Shown here: positions 6,991 to 15,031 of the stretch, one piece after another
Layout: the number at the start of each line of letters is the position of its first letter
How positions within the stretch are numbered: the first letter of the stretch is position 1
From: Myxococcota bacterium
GTDB taxonomy: Bacteria > Myxococcota_A > UBA9160 > PR03
Length of the DNA stretch: 16,429 bases
NCBI GenBank assembly: GCA_025453505.1
Contig: JALOQG010000020.1
Location: forward strand, 1 to 16,429
Direction: 5' to 3'
The notes under the pieces: model-generated
Seen by the model: only the letters and a program-made list of their open reading frames with translations
What the model was told of the DNA's origin: nothing
Database searches by the model: none
Program-made: the position numbers and the translations under genes

Positions 6991-7405
6991 GACCGTGCTC
7001 GCCGCGAAGCTCGCCGCGGTGCGCGACGCCGTCGCGCGGATTCGCGAGGTGTTGCCCGCCTCGTTCGAGACTTTCGAGAGGGACCGGACCCTGCGCGAGG
7101 TCGTGCTGCTGAACTTGTTCGTAGCGCTCCAGGAGTGCACGGCTCTCGCGGCGCACTGGCTCTCGGACGAGGGGCTCGCAGTGCCGCCGACCTACCGGGA
7201 GACTTTCGCGGCTCTCGCCGAGAACGGTGTCGTGGATGCGGAGCTGGCGGCACGCCTCGGCTCCGCCGCCGGATTGCGCAATCTGATCGCGCACCGCTAC
7301 GGAGCGATCGATTGGAGGCGAATCCATCGAGTGGCGGCGTCGGAGCTCGAGGACCTGCTCCGGTTCTGTGAGACGATCGCCCGCAACGCCAACGCATCGG
7401 CCTGA
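6980..7405 (+). CDS. hepT: HepT-type HEPN toxin (DUF86 family)
   Basis: The product is 141 residues and mainly helical. The HEPN signature is RNLIAHRY at 100-107: R100 and H105 form the R-x4-H RNase motif, and Y107 is the tyrosine that MntA AMPylates in the studied homologue (R-x4-H-x-Y). The toxin is expected to be an endoribonuclease that is silenced by its partner. The start is taken as GTG 6980, inside the end of mntA and in the other frame; there is no Shine-Dalgarno sequence, so translation probably depends on re-initiation after mntA. A GTG at 6995 is an alternative start and would shorten the protein by five residues. The next gene, an aldo/keto reductase, begins 20 bases after the stop and has its own ribosome site, so read-through is possible. 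Confidence 0.88.
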   Translation: MVDRTVLAAKLAAVRDAVARIREVLPASFETFERDRTLREVVLLNLFVALQECTALAAHWLSDEGLAVPPTYRETFAALAENGVVDAELAARLGSAAGLRNLIAHRYGAIDWRRIHRVAASELEDLLRFCETIARNANASA

Positions 7406-7425
7406 CGCGCCGCGAGGAGACCTCC

Positions 7426-8415
7426 ATGACCCCCCGCCGCCTCGGCAACCAGGGCCTCGTCGTCTCCCGGCAGGGACTCGGCTGCATGGGCATGTCCGAG
7501 TTCTACGGGCCGCGCGACGACGCGCAGTCGATCGACACGATCCACCGTGCGCTCGAACTCGGCTGCAACTTCCTCGACACGGCCGACATGTACGGGCCGT
7601 ACATCAACGAGGAGCTGGTCGGGCGCGCCATCCAGGGCAAACGCGATCGCTTCGTGATCGCGACCAAGTTCGGGATCCTGCGGCCGCCGGGGCAGGCGAT
7701 GGTGCGCGGTATCTCGGGCAAGCCCGCGTACGTGCGCGAGTCGTGCGAGGGATCGCTGCGCCGGCTCGGCGTCGAGACGATCGATCTCTACTACCAGCAC
7801 CGCGTCGACGCCGACACGCCGATCGAGGACACCATCGGCGCGATGGCCGATCTGGTGCGCGAAGGCAAGGTGCGCTTCCTCGGCATGTCGGAGGCCGCGC
7901 CGGCGACGCTGCGCCGTGCCTGCGCAGTGCATCCCATCAGCGCGCTGCAGTCCGAGTATTCGCTGTGGACGCGCGACCCGGAGGACGGCGTGCTCGAGAC
8001 TTGTCGCGAGCTCGGCGTCGGCTTCGTCGCGTACAGTCCGCTCGGCCGTGGCTTCCTGTCGGGCGAGATCAAACGCTTCGAGGATCTCGCGGCCGACGAC
8101 TACCGCCGCTTCCAGCCGCGCTTCCAGGGCGAGAACTTCCAGAAGAACCTCGATCTCGTGGCGCGCGTGCGCGCGATCGCGGACGAGAAGGGCGTCGCGG
8201 CGTCGCAGCTCGCGCTCGCGTGGGTGATGGCACAGGGCGACGACGTCGTCCCGATTCCCGGCACCAAGCGCCGCAACTACCTCGAAACGAACTGGGCGGC
8301 CAACGAGATCCGGCTCACGGCGAGCGACCTGGCGCGTCTCGACGCGGCGGCGCCGCGCGGCATCGCGGCCGGCGAGCGCTACCCGGCGGCGTTCATGGGC
8401 GCGCTCAATCGCTAG
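7426..8415 (+). CDS. Aldo/keto reductase, NADP(H)-dependent
   Basis: The product is 329 residues, a full-length single-domain (beta/alpha)8 barrel. The family reduces aldehydes and ketones with NADPH in the cytoplasm. The catalytic tetrad is visible: D51 in NFLDTADMYG, Y56, K81 in VIATKFG, and H125 in YYQHRVD. The cofactor site shows IPGTKRRNYLETN at 277-289, whose Lys/Arg residues favour NADPH. AYSPLGRGFLSG at 202-213 is also typical of the YajO/plant AKR13-like group. ATG 7426 has GAGGAGA five bases upstream. It is 20 bases downstream of hepT and could be co-transcribed with the toxin-antitoxin pair, though no functional link is evident. The substrate cannot be inferred; many members act on methylglyoxal or quinone-like compounds. 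Confidence 0.93.
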   Translation: MTPRRLGNQGLVVSRQGLGCMGMSEFYGPRDDAQSIDTIHRALELGCNFLDTADMYGPYINEELVGRAIQGKRDRFVIATKFGILRPPGQAMVRGISGKPAYVRESCEGSLRRLGVETIDLYYQHRVDADTPIEDTIGAMADLVREGKVRFLGMSEAAPATLRRACAVHPISALQSEYSLWTRDPEDGVLETCRELGVGFVAYSPLGRGFLSGEIKRFEDLAADDYRRFQPRFQGENFQKNLDLVARVRAIADEKGVAASQLALAWVMAQGDDVVPIPGTKRRNYLETNWAANEIRLTASDLARLDAAAPRGIAAGERYPAAFMGALNR

Positions 8416-8524
8416 CACCAGCACCGACTTGCGCGATCCATCTGCCCGTCATCCGCGGCGTGCAGCCTCTCCAGTGCCATCCGGAGCGGGCCGACAAGCG
8501 TCCAAGCATCCGGGAGGAGCCCCC

Positions 8525-8845
8525 ATGTTGCGCATTCCCCAGCTCTCACTCGTGACCGCGCTCGCGCTCTTCGCAGCGGGCTGCATGACGACCGACCCGA
8601 TGACCGGCGAGCGCAAGGTCGACCCGCTGCCGACGGCTGCCGCCGTCGCGGGCGCGGCTGCGGCCGGCGCGTTGATCTACGTCGCGACCGACGACGATGA
8701 CGACGACGATCACAATCACAAGGGTCACTATCGCCGCCGTCCGTTCTCGCCGAACCCCGGCGTGACCTGCTACCCGGACCAGCAGCGCTGCTACGACCAG
8801 AACGGCTACGCGAAGAAGTGGACGCGCCGCACCTTCGGCGACTGA
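8525..8845 (+). CDS. Small lipoprotein with poly-Asp and His-rich segment, function unknown
   Basis: The product is 106 residues. Residues 1-19 are a signal sequence ending AAG before C20, which fits lipoprotein processing. A short MTTDPMTGERKVDP segment follows, then a Gly/Ala helix (37-54, possibly membrane-associated or a glycine-zipper-like segment). Residues 56-62 are seven consecutive Asp, followed by HNHKGH at 63-68. The C-terminal part has two cysteines in TCYPDQQRCYDQNGY, which may form a disulphide, and ends WTRRTFGD. The Asp/His cluster could bind metal ions, but this is inference. ATG 8525 is supported by GGGAGGAG upstream and by the signal peptide. I do not recognise a named family. 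The 109 bases before it, after the reductase gene, show no clear promoter or terminator. Confidence 0.82.
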   Translation: MLRIPQLSLVTALALFAAGCMTTDPMTGERKVDPLPTAAAVAGAAAAGALIYVATDDDDDDDHNHKGHYRRRPFSPNPGVTCYPDQQRCYDQNGYAKKWTRRTFGD

Positions 8846-8888
8846 TCCCGGCCGATTCCGGACTCCCGATGCCAGCTAAGCTGCGCGC

Positions 8889-9491
8889 GTGCTCTACGCG
8901 CTCGAGCTGCTCGGCATCATCGCGTTCGCGGCGAGCGGCGTCGCGGCGAGCCGGTCGAAGCGCCCCGATCTGATCGGGGCCTTCATCCTCGCCTTCGCGA
9001 CCGCTCTCGGCGGCGGCGTGATCCGCGACGCGATCCTCGGCGTTCCGGCGGCGAGCTTCCGCGACGGCAACTACTTCCTCGCGATCGTCGCCGGAGCGGT
9101 CGCGGCGCTCGCGGCGCCCAGCGTGCTGGCGCGTTTCGGCTCGACGCTCAGGATCGCGGACGCCCTCGGGCTCGGGCTCTTCAACGCCGCGGGGATGCTG
9201 AAAGCGTACGAATCGGGCGACGTCAGCCCCGTGTTCGCGGTCGTGCTCGGTGCGGTCACGGGCACCGGCGGCGGCATCATCCGCGACGTGCTCTGCGGCG
9301 AAATGCCGGCGCTGTTGCGGCCCGGCGAGCTCTACGTGACGACCTGCATCGCCGGCGGTCTCGCGGGCCTCGCCGCATTCGGACTGGGCGCGACGGCGGA
9401 CGTCGCGAGCGCCCTCGTCGCGGGCGTCACCATCACCTTCCGCCTCGCCACCATCCGCTTCGGCTGGACGTCGCACTGGGGACGCAGCTAG
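8889..9491 (+). CDS. TRIC-type cation channel family membrane protein (UPF0126, YicG/YadS-like)
   Basis: The product is 200 residues with about seven hydrophobic segments, arranged as two similar halves. Each half carries the family signature: LGGGVIRD at 40-47 and TGGGIIRDVLCGE at 126-138. The second half aligns with the first, as expected for the internal duplication of TRIC channels. Prokaryotic members form trimeric channels in the inner membrane and conduct monovalent cations; a glycine-transport role has also been proposed for some. GTG 8889 is chosen because translation of the first membrane segment starts there and no other start is close. No Shine-Dalgarno sequence precedes it, and a weak -10-like TAAGCT at 8877-8882 ends 7 bases before it, the same spacing as at mntA, so this message may also be leaderless. 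It converges on serS with a 51-base gap. Confidence 0.92.
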   Translation: MLYALELLGIIAFAASGVAASRSKRPDLIGAFILAFATALGGGVIRDAILGVPAASFRDGNYFLAIVAGAVAALAAPSVLARFGSTLRIADALGLGLFNAAGMLKAYESGDVSPVFAVVLGAVTGTGGGIIRDVLCGEMPALLRPGELYVTTCIAGGLAGLAAFGLGATADVASALVAGVTITFRLATIRFGWTSHWGRS

Positions 9492-9542
9492 CCCGATTCG
9501 ACATCCGCCCCCGGCGTGAGGCCGAGTCGCGCCGGATCGGCG

Positions 9543-10820
9543 CTAGCCGCGCCGGATCTCGTCGAAGCCGCAGTAGGGTTGCAGGGCCTTCGGGATGGCG
9601 ATGCTGCCGTCGGCGCGCTGGTGGTTCTCGAGCAACGCGACGAGCGCACGCGACACCGCGATCGCGGTGCCGTTGAGCATGTGCACCGTCTCCGTCTTCT
9701 TGCCGCCCGTGCGGCGGAAGCGCGCGCCGAGGCGTCGCGCCTGGTAGTCGGTGCAGTTCGACGTGCTCGTGACTTCGCCCCAGCCGCCGCTCTCGCCGCG
9801 CCCGACCATCCACGCCTCGATGTCGAACTTGCGATAGGCCGGCGCGCCGAGATCGCCCGCCGCGATGTCGATCACGCGGTACGGCACCTCGAGCGCCTGG
9901 AAGACCTGCTCCTCGATCGCGAGCAGCTCGTCGTGCATCGCATCCGAATCCTCGGGCCGCGTCACGCAGAACATCTCGACCTTGGTGAACTGGTGCACGC
10001 GGTAGAGGCCCTTCGACTCGCGCCCGTACGAGCCGGCCTCGGTGCGGAAGCAGTGCGAGATGCCGCCGAGCCGCAGCGGCAGCTCGGCCTCCTCGAGCAC
10101 GCGATCGAGGAAGAGGCCGCCGAGCGTGATCTCGGCGGTGCCGACGAGACACAGATCGGCGTTCGCGATCGAGTAGATCTGCGTCTCCTCGCCGCGCGGG
10201 TTGAAGCCGAGGCCGGCGACGATCTCGGGCTTCGCGACGTCGGGCGTCGCGTAGAGCGTGAAGCCCCTGCTTCGGATCACGTCGCTCGCGAGCCGCACCA
10301 GGGCGAGTTCGAGCAGCACCGCCTCGTTCTTCAGGTAGTAGAACTTCGGTCCCGCGACCTTCGTGCCCGATTCGAAGTCGAAGAGATCGTGCTTCTCGCC
10401 GAGCGCGAGATGATCGAGCGGCGGGAACGCGAATTGCGGCGGCTCGCCGTGGCGATGCAGCTCGCGGGCGTCGTCCTCGCCGCCGTCGGGCACCTCCGGG
10501 TGGATGAAGTTGGGCAGTCCCAACGCGGCGTCCCGCAGCGCGGCCTCGGCCGCGGCGAGTTCCGCCTCGCGCGCCGCGACCTCGTCCTTGAGCCGACGCC
10601 CCTCGGCGACGTGCGCCTCGCGCTCGGCCGCGTCCATCTTGCGGTTGCCGGCCTTCTGGTGCTCGTTGCGGACGCGATTGGTCTCGTCGACGAGACCGCG
10701 CAGGCGCGCAGTCCGTTCGTAGGCGGCGATCGCGCCGTCGAGGTCCGCGCGCACGTGACGGCGCCGACAGCTCTCGGCCACTGCGTCGCGTCGCTCGGCC
10801 AGTGTGCGGGGATCCAGCAT
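9543..10820 (-). CDS. serS: Seryl-tRNA synthetase
   Basis: The product is 425 residues, the normal length. It charges tRNA-Ser (and tRNA-Sec) with serine in the cytoplasm. An N-terminal helical arm (about 28-100, rich in Arg, Glu and Ala) is the tRNA-binding coiled coil. The class II catalytic core shows VGTAEI at 226-231, motif 2 as CFRTEAGSYGRESKGLYRVH at 257-276, QFTKVEMF at 277-284, and motif 3 as LNGTAIAVSRALVALLEN at 382-399. The segment SNCTDYQARRLGARF (354-368) has Cys-Thr-Asp-Tyr where E. coli-type enzymes have Met-Ser-Asp-Phe. That wording, with AYRKFDIEAWMVGRG before it, resembles plant-organelle and mitochondrial SerRS as I remember them. ATG 10820 starts the standard MLDPRTLAER N-terminus. 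No Shine-Dalgarno sequence is clear. It is divergent from yejA. Confidence 0.97.
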   Translation of the reverse strand: MLDPRTLAERRDAVAESCRRRHVRADLDGAIAAYERTARLRGLVDETNRVRNEHQKAGNRKMDAAEREAHVAEGRRLKDEVAAREAELAAAEAALRDAALGLPNFIHPEVPDGGEDDARELHRHGEPPQFAFPPLDHLALGEKHDLFDFESGTKVAGPKFYYLKNEAVLLELALVRLASDVIRSRGFTLYATPDVAKPEIVAGLGFNPRGEETQIYSIANADLCLVGTAEITLGGLFLDRVLEEAELPLRLGGISHCFRTEAGSYGRESKGLYRVHQFTKVEMFCVTRPEDSDAMHDELLAIEEQVFQALEVPYRVIDIAAGDLGAPAYRKFDIEAWMVGRGESGGWGEVTSTSNCTDYQARRLGARFRRTGGKKTETVHMLNGTAIAVSRALVALLENHQRADGSIAIPKALQPYCGFDEIRRG

Positions 10821-10900
10821 CGCGCCAGAGAAGCACACGCCCCCCTGCGACTCAACCTCTATACTGCGCCGCGTTCCAGAACGTCTTCGGGGGGTTCCGC
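10821..10900. promoter_or_regulatory. Divergent promoter region between serS and yejA
   Basis: Only 80 bases separate the two starts. TATACT at 10860-10865 is a strong -10 match for yejA (five of six), giving a leader of roughly 28 bases. No -35 match is seen at the usual distance. On the other strand the same spot reads TATAGA (plus 10858-10863), a possible -10 for serS, so the two promoters may overlap and compete. GGGGGG at 10889-10894 may act as a weak ribosome site for yejA. Confidence 0.45.
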
Positions 10901-12838
10901 ATGCTGCGTCGCGCATTCCTGTCTCTCGCCTTCGTCGCAGGGACGCTCGCCTGTGGCGGAGATCAGGGGCAGCAGCCCGCTGCATCGGCGCCGGCCGCAC
11001 CCGCCGAATCGCCCGCTCCGGCCGCCGCCGTACCCGCAGCGAAACCCGCGGCCGACGCTCCGGTCTGGCAGATCCCGCCCGGTGCAGCGGCGCACGGCAT
11101 CTCGATGTACGGCGACTTGAAGTATCCGCCCGACTTCGCGCACTTCGACTACGTGAACCCCGACGCGCCCAAGGGCGGTCGCATCCGCTTCGGTGTCGCG
11201 CCCGGCACCTTCGACTCGTTCAATCCGTGGATCATCAAGGGCAACCCGGCCGCAGGCATCGACAACCTCTACGAGACGCTGCTCGTCGCCTCCGCCGACG
11301 AGCCCTTCAGCGAATACGGCCTGCTCGCGAAGACCGTGCAGACGCCCGAGGACCGCTCGTGGGTGCTCTTCGAGCTGCGGCCCGAGGCGCGCTGGCACGA
11401 CGGCACGCCGATCACCGCCGACGACGTCGTCTGGAGCTTCGAGACGCTGCTCGCGAAGGGCCAGCCGAGCTTCCGCTTCTACTACCAGAGCGTCGACCGC
11501 GTCGAGAAGGTCGGCACGCACGGCGTCAAGTTCCACTTCAAGCCGGGCACCAACCGCGAGCTGCCGCTGATCGTGGGACAGCTTCCGGTGTTCCCGAAGC
11601 ACTGGTGGGCGACGCGCGACTTCGAATCGCCGTCGCTCGAGCCGCCGCTCGGCAGCGGGCCGTATAAGGTCGGCGCGTTCGAGCCGGGTCGCTACATCGA
11701 GGTCGTGCGCGTGCCCGATTACTGGGGCGCCGATCTGCCGGTCAACCGCGGCAAGCACAACTTCGACGTGCAGCGCTTCGAGTACTACCGCGACACCACC
11801 GTCTCGCTCGAGGCCTTCAAGGGCGGCGCCTACGACTTCCGCCTGGAGATCTCGGCCAAGGACTGGGCCACCGCCTACGACGTGCCGGAAGTGCGCGACG
11901 GCCGCATCGTGAAGGAGGCGATCGCGCACCATCGCCCGGCCGGCATGCAGGCCTTCGTGATGAACCTGCGCCGGCCGCTCTTCCAGGACCGGCGCGTGCG
12001 CGAAGCGCTCGGCCTCGCGTTCGACTTCGAGTGGTCGAACCAGGCGCTCTTCCACGGCCAGTACACGCGCTCGCGTTCCTTCTTCGAGAACTCCGAGCTG
12101 GCGGCGACGGGCCTGCCGACGCCGGAAGAGCTCGCGATCCTCGAGCCGCTGCGCGGCAAGATCCCCGACGAGGTCTTCACGACGGAGTTCACGGTCCCGA
12201 CGACCGACGGCACGGGCAACAACCGCGAGAATCTGCGCCGCGCCTCCGAGCTGCTCGCCGAGGCCGGCTGGAAGACCGAGAACGGCAAGCTCGTGAAGGA
12301 CGGCAAGCCCTTCGCGTTCGAGATCCTGCTCGCCAACCCGCAGTTCGAGCGCATCGTGCTGCCGTATGCGAAGACGCTCGAACGGCTCGGCATCGACGCG
12401 CGCGTGCGCACGCTCGCCGACACCTCGCAGTACCGCGTGCGCGCCGACGAGTTCGACTACGACATGATCGTCGGTGGCTGGGGCCAGTCGGAGTCGCCCG
12501 GCAACGAGCAGCGCGACTTCTGGGGTTCGGAGGCGGCGCAGCGCAAGGGCAGCCGCAACGCGGCGGGCATCGCCGATCCCGCCGTGGACGCGATCGTCGA
12601 CGGGCTGATCGCGGCGCCCGATCGTGCGTCGCTCGTCGCGCACGCGCGTGCGCTCGACCGCGTGCTGCTCTGGAATCACTACGTGGTCCCGAACTGGTAC
12701 ATCGGCACGGACCGCGTCGTGTACTGGAACCGCTTCGGGCGGCCGTCCGTCGTGCCGAAGAACGGAGTCCAGCTCGACGCGTGGTGGGTGGATCCGGCGA
12801 AGGCCGCCGCGCTCGAGAGTCGCACCGGAGCGAAATAG
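10901..12838 (+). CDS. yejA: YejA-family substrate-binding protein of a peptide ABC importer, probable lipoprotein
   Basis: The product is 645 residues, an SBP family 5 protein. It captures the substrate in the periplasm for YejB/YejE/YejF. The mature domain begins HGISMYGDLKYPPDFAHFDY, followed by VNPDAPKGG, the hallmark of the YejA subgroup and distinct from OppA/DppA. Further YejA-like segments are GTFDSFNPW (about 105-113), RVREALGLAFDFEW (about 366-379) and DRVLLWNHYVVPNWY near the C-terminus. Unlike E. coli YejA, the N-terminus looks like a lipoprotein signal: a hydrophobic stretch then TLAC with C18 (an imperfect lipobox), followed by an Ala/Pro-rich tether to about residue 47. ATG 10901 is chosen because it begins this signal; the frame is open a further 33 codons. 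It is the first gene of a tight operon, with yejB 7 bases downstream. Confidence 0.95.
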   Translation: MLRRAFLSLAFVAGTLACGGDQGQQPAASAPAAPAESPAPAAAVPAAKPAADAPVWQIPPGAAAHGISMYGDLKYPPDFAHFDYVNPDAPKGGRIRFGVAPGTFDSFNPWIIKGNPAAGIDNLYETLLVASADEPFSEYGLLAKTVQTPEDRSWVLFELRPEARWHDGTPITADDVVWSFETLLAKGQPSFRFYYQSVDRVEKVGTHGVKFHFKPGTNRELPLIVGQLPVFPKHWWATRDFESPSLEPPLGSGPYKVGAFEPGRYIEVVRVPDYWGADLPVNRGKHNFDVQRFEYYRDTTVSLEAFKGGAYDFRLEISAKDWATAYDVPEVRDGRIVKEAIAHHRPAGMQAFVMNLRRPLFQDRRVREALGLAFDFEWSNQALFHGQYTRSRSFFENSELAATGLPTPEELAILEPLRGKIPDEVFTTEFTVPTTDGTGNNRENLRRASELLAEAGWKTENGKLVKDGKPFAFEILLANPQFERIVLPYAKTLERLGIDARVRTLADTSQYRVRADEFDYDMIVGGWGQSESPGNEQRDFWGSEAAQRKGSRNAAGIADPAVDAIVDGLIAAPDRASLVAHARALDRVLLWNHYVVPNWYIGTDRVVYWNRFGRPSVVPKNGVQLDAWWVDPAKAAALESRTGAK

Positions 12839-12845
12839 CCAGCCG

Positions 12846-13955
12846 ATGGGCGCCTACGTCGTTCGCCGCCTGCTGCTGCTCGTGCCGACGCTCTTCGCGA
12901 TCATGCTCGTCAACTTCGCCGTCGTGCAGATCGTGCCGGGCGGGCCGGTCGAGCGCGTGCTCGCGCAGCTCGACCAGACCGCGGTCGATGCCACGGCGCG
13001 CGTCGCGGGCGGCGGCGGCGAGACGGTCGGCGGTCCGTCGGGGCCGGGCACGAGCGGTGCCGGCGGCGGCAAGTCGTACCGCGGATCGCAGGGCCTCGAT
13101 CCCGCCTTCATCCGCCAGCTCGAAGAGCAGTTCGGTCTCGATCAGCCGGCCTGGAAGCGCTTCGGGATCATGATGGGCAACTACCTGCGCTTCGACTTCG
13201 GCAAGTCGTGGTTCAAGGATCGCAGCGTCGTGTCGCTGGTCGCCGAGAAGCTGCCGGTCTCGATCTCGCTCGGCGTGTGGACGACGCTGCTGGTCTACCT
13301 GATCTCGATCCCGCTCGGCATCGCGAAGGCGGTGCGCGACGGCTCGCGCTTCGACGTCTGGACCAGCGGCGTCGTGATCGCCGGCAACGCGATCCCGTCG
13401 TTCCTGTTCGCGATCCTGCTGATCGTGCTCTTCGCCGGCGGCCGCTACTTCGACTGGTTTCCGCTGCGCGGTCTCGTCTCCGAGAACTGGGAGATGCTGT
13501 CCTGGCCGGCGCGCATCGCCGACTATCTGTGGCACATGGTGTTGCCGATCACCTCGATGGTGATCGGCGGCTTTGCGTCGCTGACGATCCTGACCAAGAA
13601 CTCGTTTCTCGAAGAGATCCACAAGCAGTACGTGACGACGGCGCGCGCGAAGGGGCTCGGCGAGCGCGGCGTCCTCTACGGACACGTGTTCCGCAACGCG
13701 ATGCTGATCGTGATCGCCGGCTTCCCGGCCGCGTTCATCGGTGTGCTCTTCACCGGCGCGCTGCTGATCGAGGTGATCTTCTCGCTCGACGGCCTCGGCC
13801 TGCTCGGCTTCGAGGCCGCGATCAATCGCGACTACCCGATCATGTTCGCGACGCTCTACGTCTTCACGCTGATGGGCCTGCTGCTCGGCCTCGTCGGCGA
13901 CCTCACCTACATGTTCGTCGACCCCCGCATCGACTTCGAATCGCGGGAAGTCTGA
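12846..13955 (+). CDS. yejB: YejB-family ABC importer permease
   Basis: The product is 369 residues, very close to E. coli YejB in length. It opens MGAYVVRRLLLLVPTLFAI, nearly the E. coli N-terminus, with the first membrane helix at about 9-30. A long periplasmic loop carries a Gly-rich segment (about 54-76) and YRGSQGLDP, which also occurs in YejB. The binding-protein-dependent transport domain spans about 135-355 with five further helices. The EAA loop that docks on the ATPase is QYVTTARAKGLGERGVLYGH at 261-280, and the C-terminus ends VDPRIDFESREV. It pairs with YejE to form the inner-membrane pore. It lies 7 bases after yejA and 2 bases before yejE, so it is certainly co-transcribed. The ribosome site is weak, as expected for a coupled internal gene. 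Confidence 0.96.
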   Translation: MGAYVVRRLLLLVPTLFAIMLVNFAVVQIVPGGPVERVLAQLDQTAVDATARVAGGGGETVGGPSGPGTSGAGGGKSYRGSQGLDPAFIRQLEEQFGLDQPAWKRFGIMMGNYLRFDFGKSWFKDRSVVSLVAEKLPVSISLGVWTTLLVYLISIPLGIAKAVRDGSRFDVWTSGVVIAGNAIPSFLFAILLIVLFAGGRYFDWFPLRGLVSENWEMLSWPARIADYLWHMVLPITSMVIGGFASLTILTKNSFLEEIHKQYVTTARAKGLGERGVLYGHVFRNAMLIVIAGFPAAFIGVLFTGALLIEVIFSLDGLGLLGFEAAINRDYPIMFATLYVFTLMGLLLGLVGDLTYMFVDPRIDFESREV

Positions 13956-13957
13956 GC

Positions 13958-15027
13958 ATGAAGCTCGGTGAGGTCGGCAGACGTCGCTGGCGGAACTTCA
14001 AGGCCAATCGCCGCGCCTACTGGTCGCTGTGGCTCTTCCTCGCGATCTTCGCGGTGACGCTGCCGGCCGAGTGGGTCGCGAACGACCGCCCGCTGCTGAT
14101 CCGCTACGACGGCGGCTTCTACTTCCCCGTGTTGCGCTTCTATCCCGAGAGCGCCTTCGGCGGCGACTTCGCGACGGAGGCCGCCTACGGCGATCGCGAA
14201 GTGCGCGCGCTGATCGAGGCGAAGGGCTGGATGGTCTGGCCGATCGTGCCGTTCCGCTTTGACACCGTCGTGCGCGATCTCGGCCAGCCCGCGCCTTCGC
14301 CGCCGACGCGACGCAACTGGCTCGGCACCGACGACCAGGCGCGCGACGTCACGGCGCGGCTCATCTACGGCTTCCGCATCTCGGTGCTCTTCGGGCTGAC
14401 ACTCGCGTTCTTCTCGTCGGCCGTCGGGATCGCGGCCGGCGCCGTACAGGGCTACTTCGGCGGCCGTCTCGACCTCGTGATGCAGCGCGTGATCGAGATC
14501 TGGTCGAGCCTGCCGACGCTGTACCTGCTGATCATCCTCGCCAGCATCGTGACGCCGAGCTTCTGGTGGCTGCTGGGCCTCCTGCTGCTCTTCTCGTGGA
14601 TGAGTCTCGTCGGCGTCGTGCGCGCCGAGTTCCTGCGCACGCGCAACTTCGAGTACGTGCGCGCCGCGCGCGCGCTCGGTGCGACGGATCTCTCGATCAT
14701 GGTCCGCCACATCCTGCCGAACGCGATGACGGCGGCGCTCTCGTTCCTGCCCTTCGTGCTCTCGAGTGCGATCACCGCACTCACGGCGCTCGACTTCCTC
14801 GGCTTCGGCCTGCCCGCCGGCTCGCCGTCGCTCGGCGAGCTGTTGAACCAGGGCAAGAACAACCTGACCGCGCCGTGGCTCGGCCTGTCCGGCTTCGCGG
14901 TGATCGCCGTGATGCTCTCGCTGCTGATCTTCATCGGCGAGGGCGTCCGCGACGCCTTCGATCCGCGCAAGATCTTCGCCGGCGCGCCGCCGCCCGAAGA
15001 GACCGTCGTCCAGCTCGGACGCGCCGC

Positions 15028-15031
<4 letters not shown>
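13958..15031 (+). CDS. yejE: YejE-family ABC importer permease
   Basis: The product is 357 residues (E. coli YejE is slightly shorter). The N-terminus is basic (RRRWRNFKANRRAYWSLWLF), followed by a first membrane helix at about 21-40. A long periplasmic segment at about 41-135 includes HWLGTD-like NWLGTDDQARDV (120-131), typical of DppC/OppC/YejE permeases. Five helices follow, with the EAA loop EYVRAARALGATDLSIMVRH at 232-251 and LDFLGFGLP at 278-286. It forms the second half of the transmembrane pore with YejB. It begins 2 bases after the yejB stop with GGGAAG upstream, and its stop overlaps the yejF start as ATGA, indicating translational coupling. Nothing unusual was seen in the motifs. 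Confidence 0.95.

Noticed and set aside
9527..9559. Direct repeat CGCGCCGGATC (twice, 21 bases apart) and a 5-base stem at the serS stop
   Set aside because: Short, GC-rich, and partly inside serS codons; easily expected by chance. No T-run supports a terminator.
13005..13085. Gly-rich segment in yejB that could be a low-complexity insertion
   Set aside because: E. coli YejB has a similar Gly-rich periplasmic segment followed by YRGGRGLDP, so it is a family feature.
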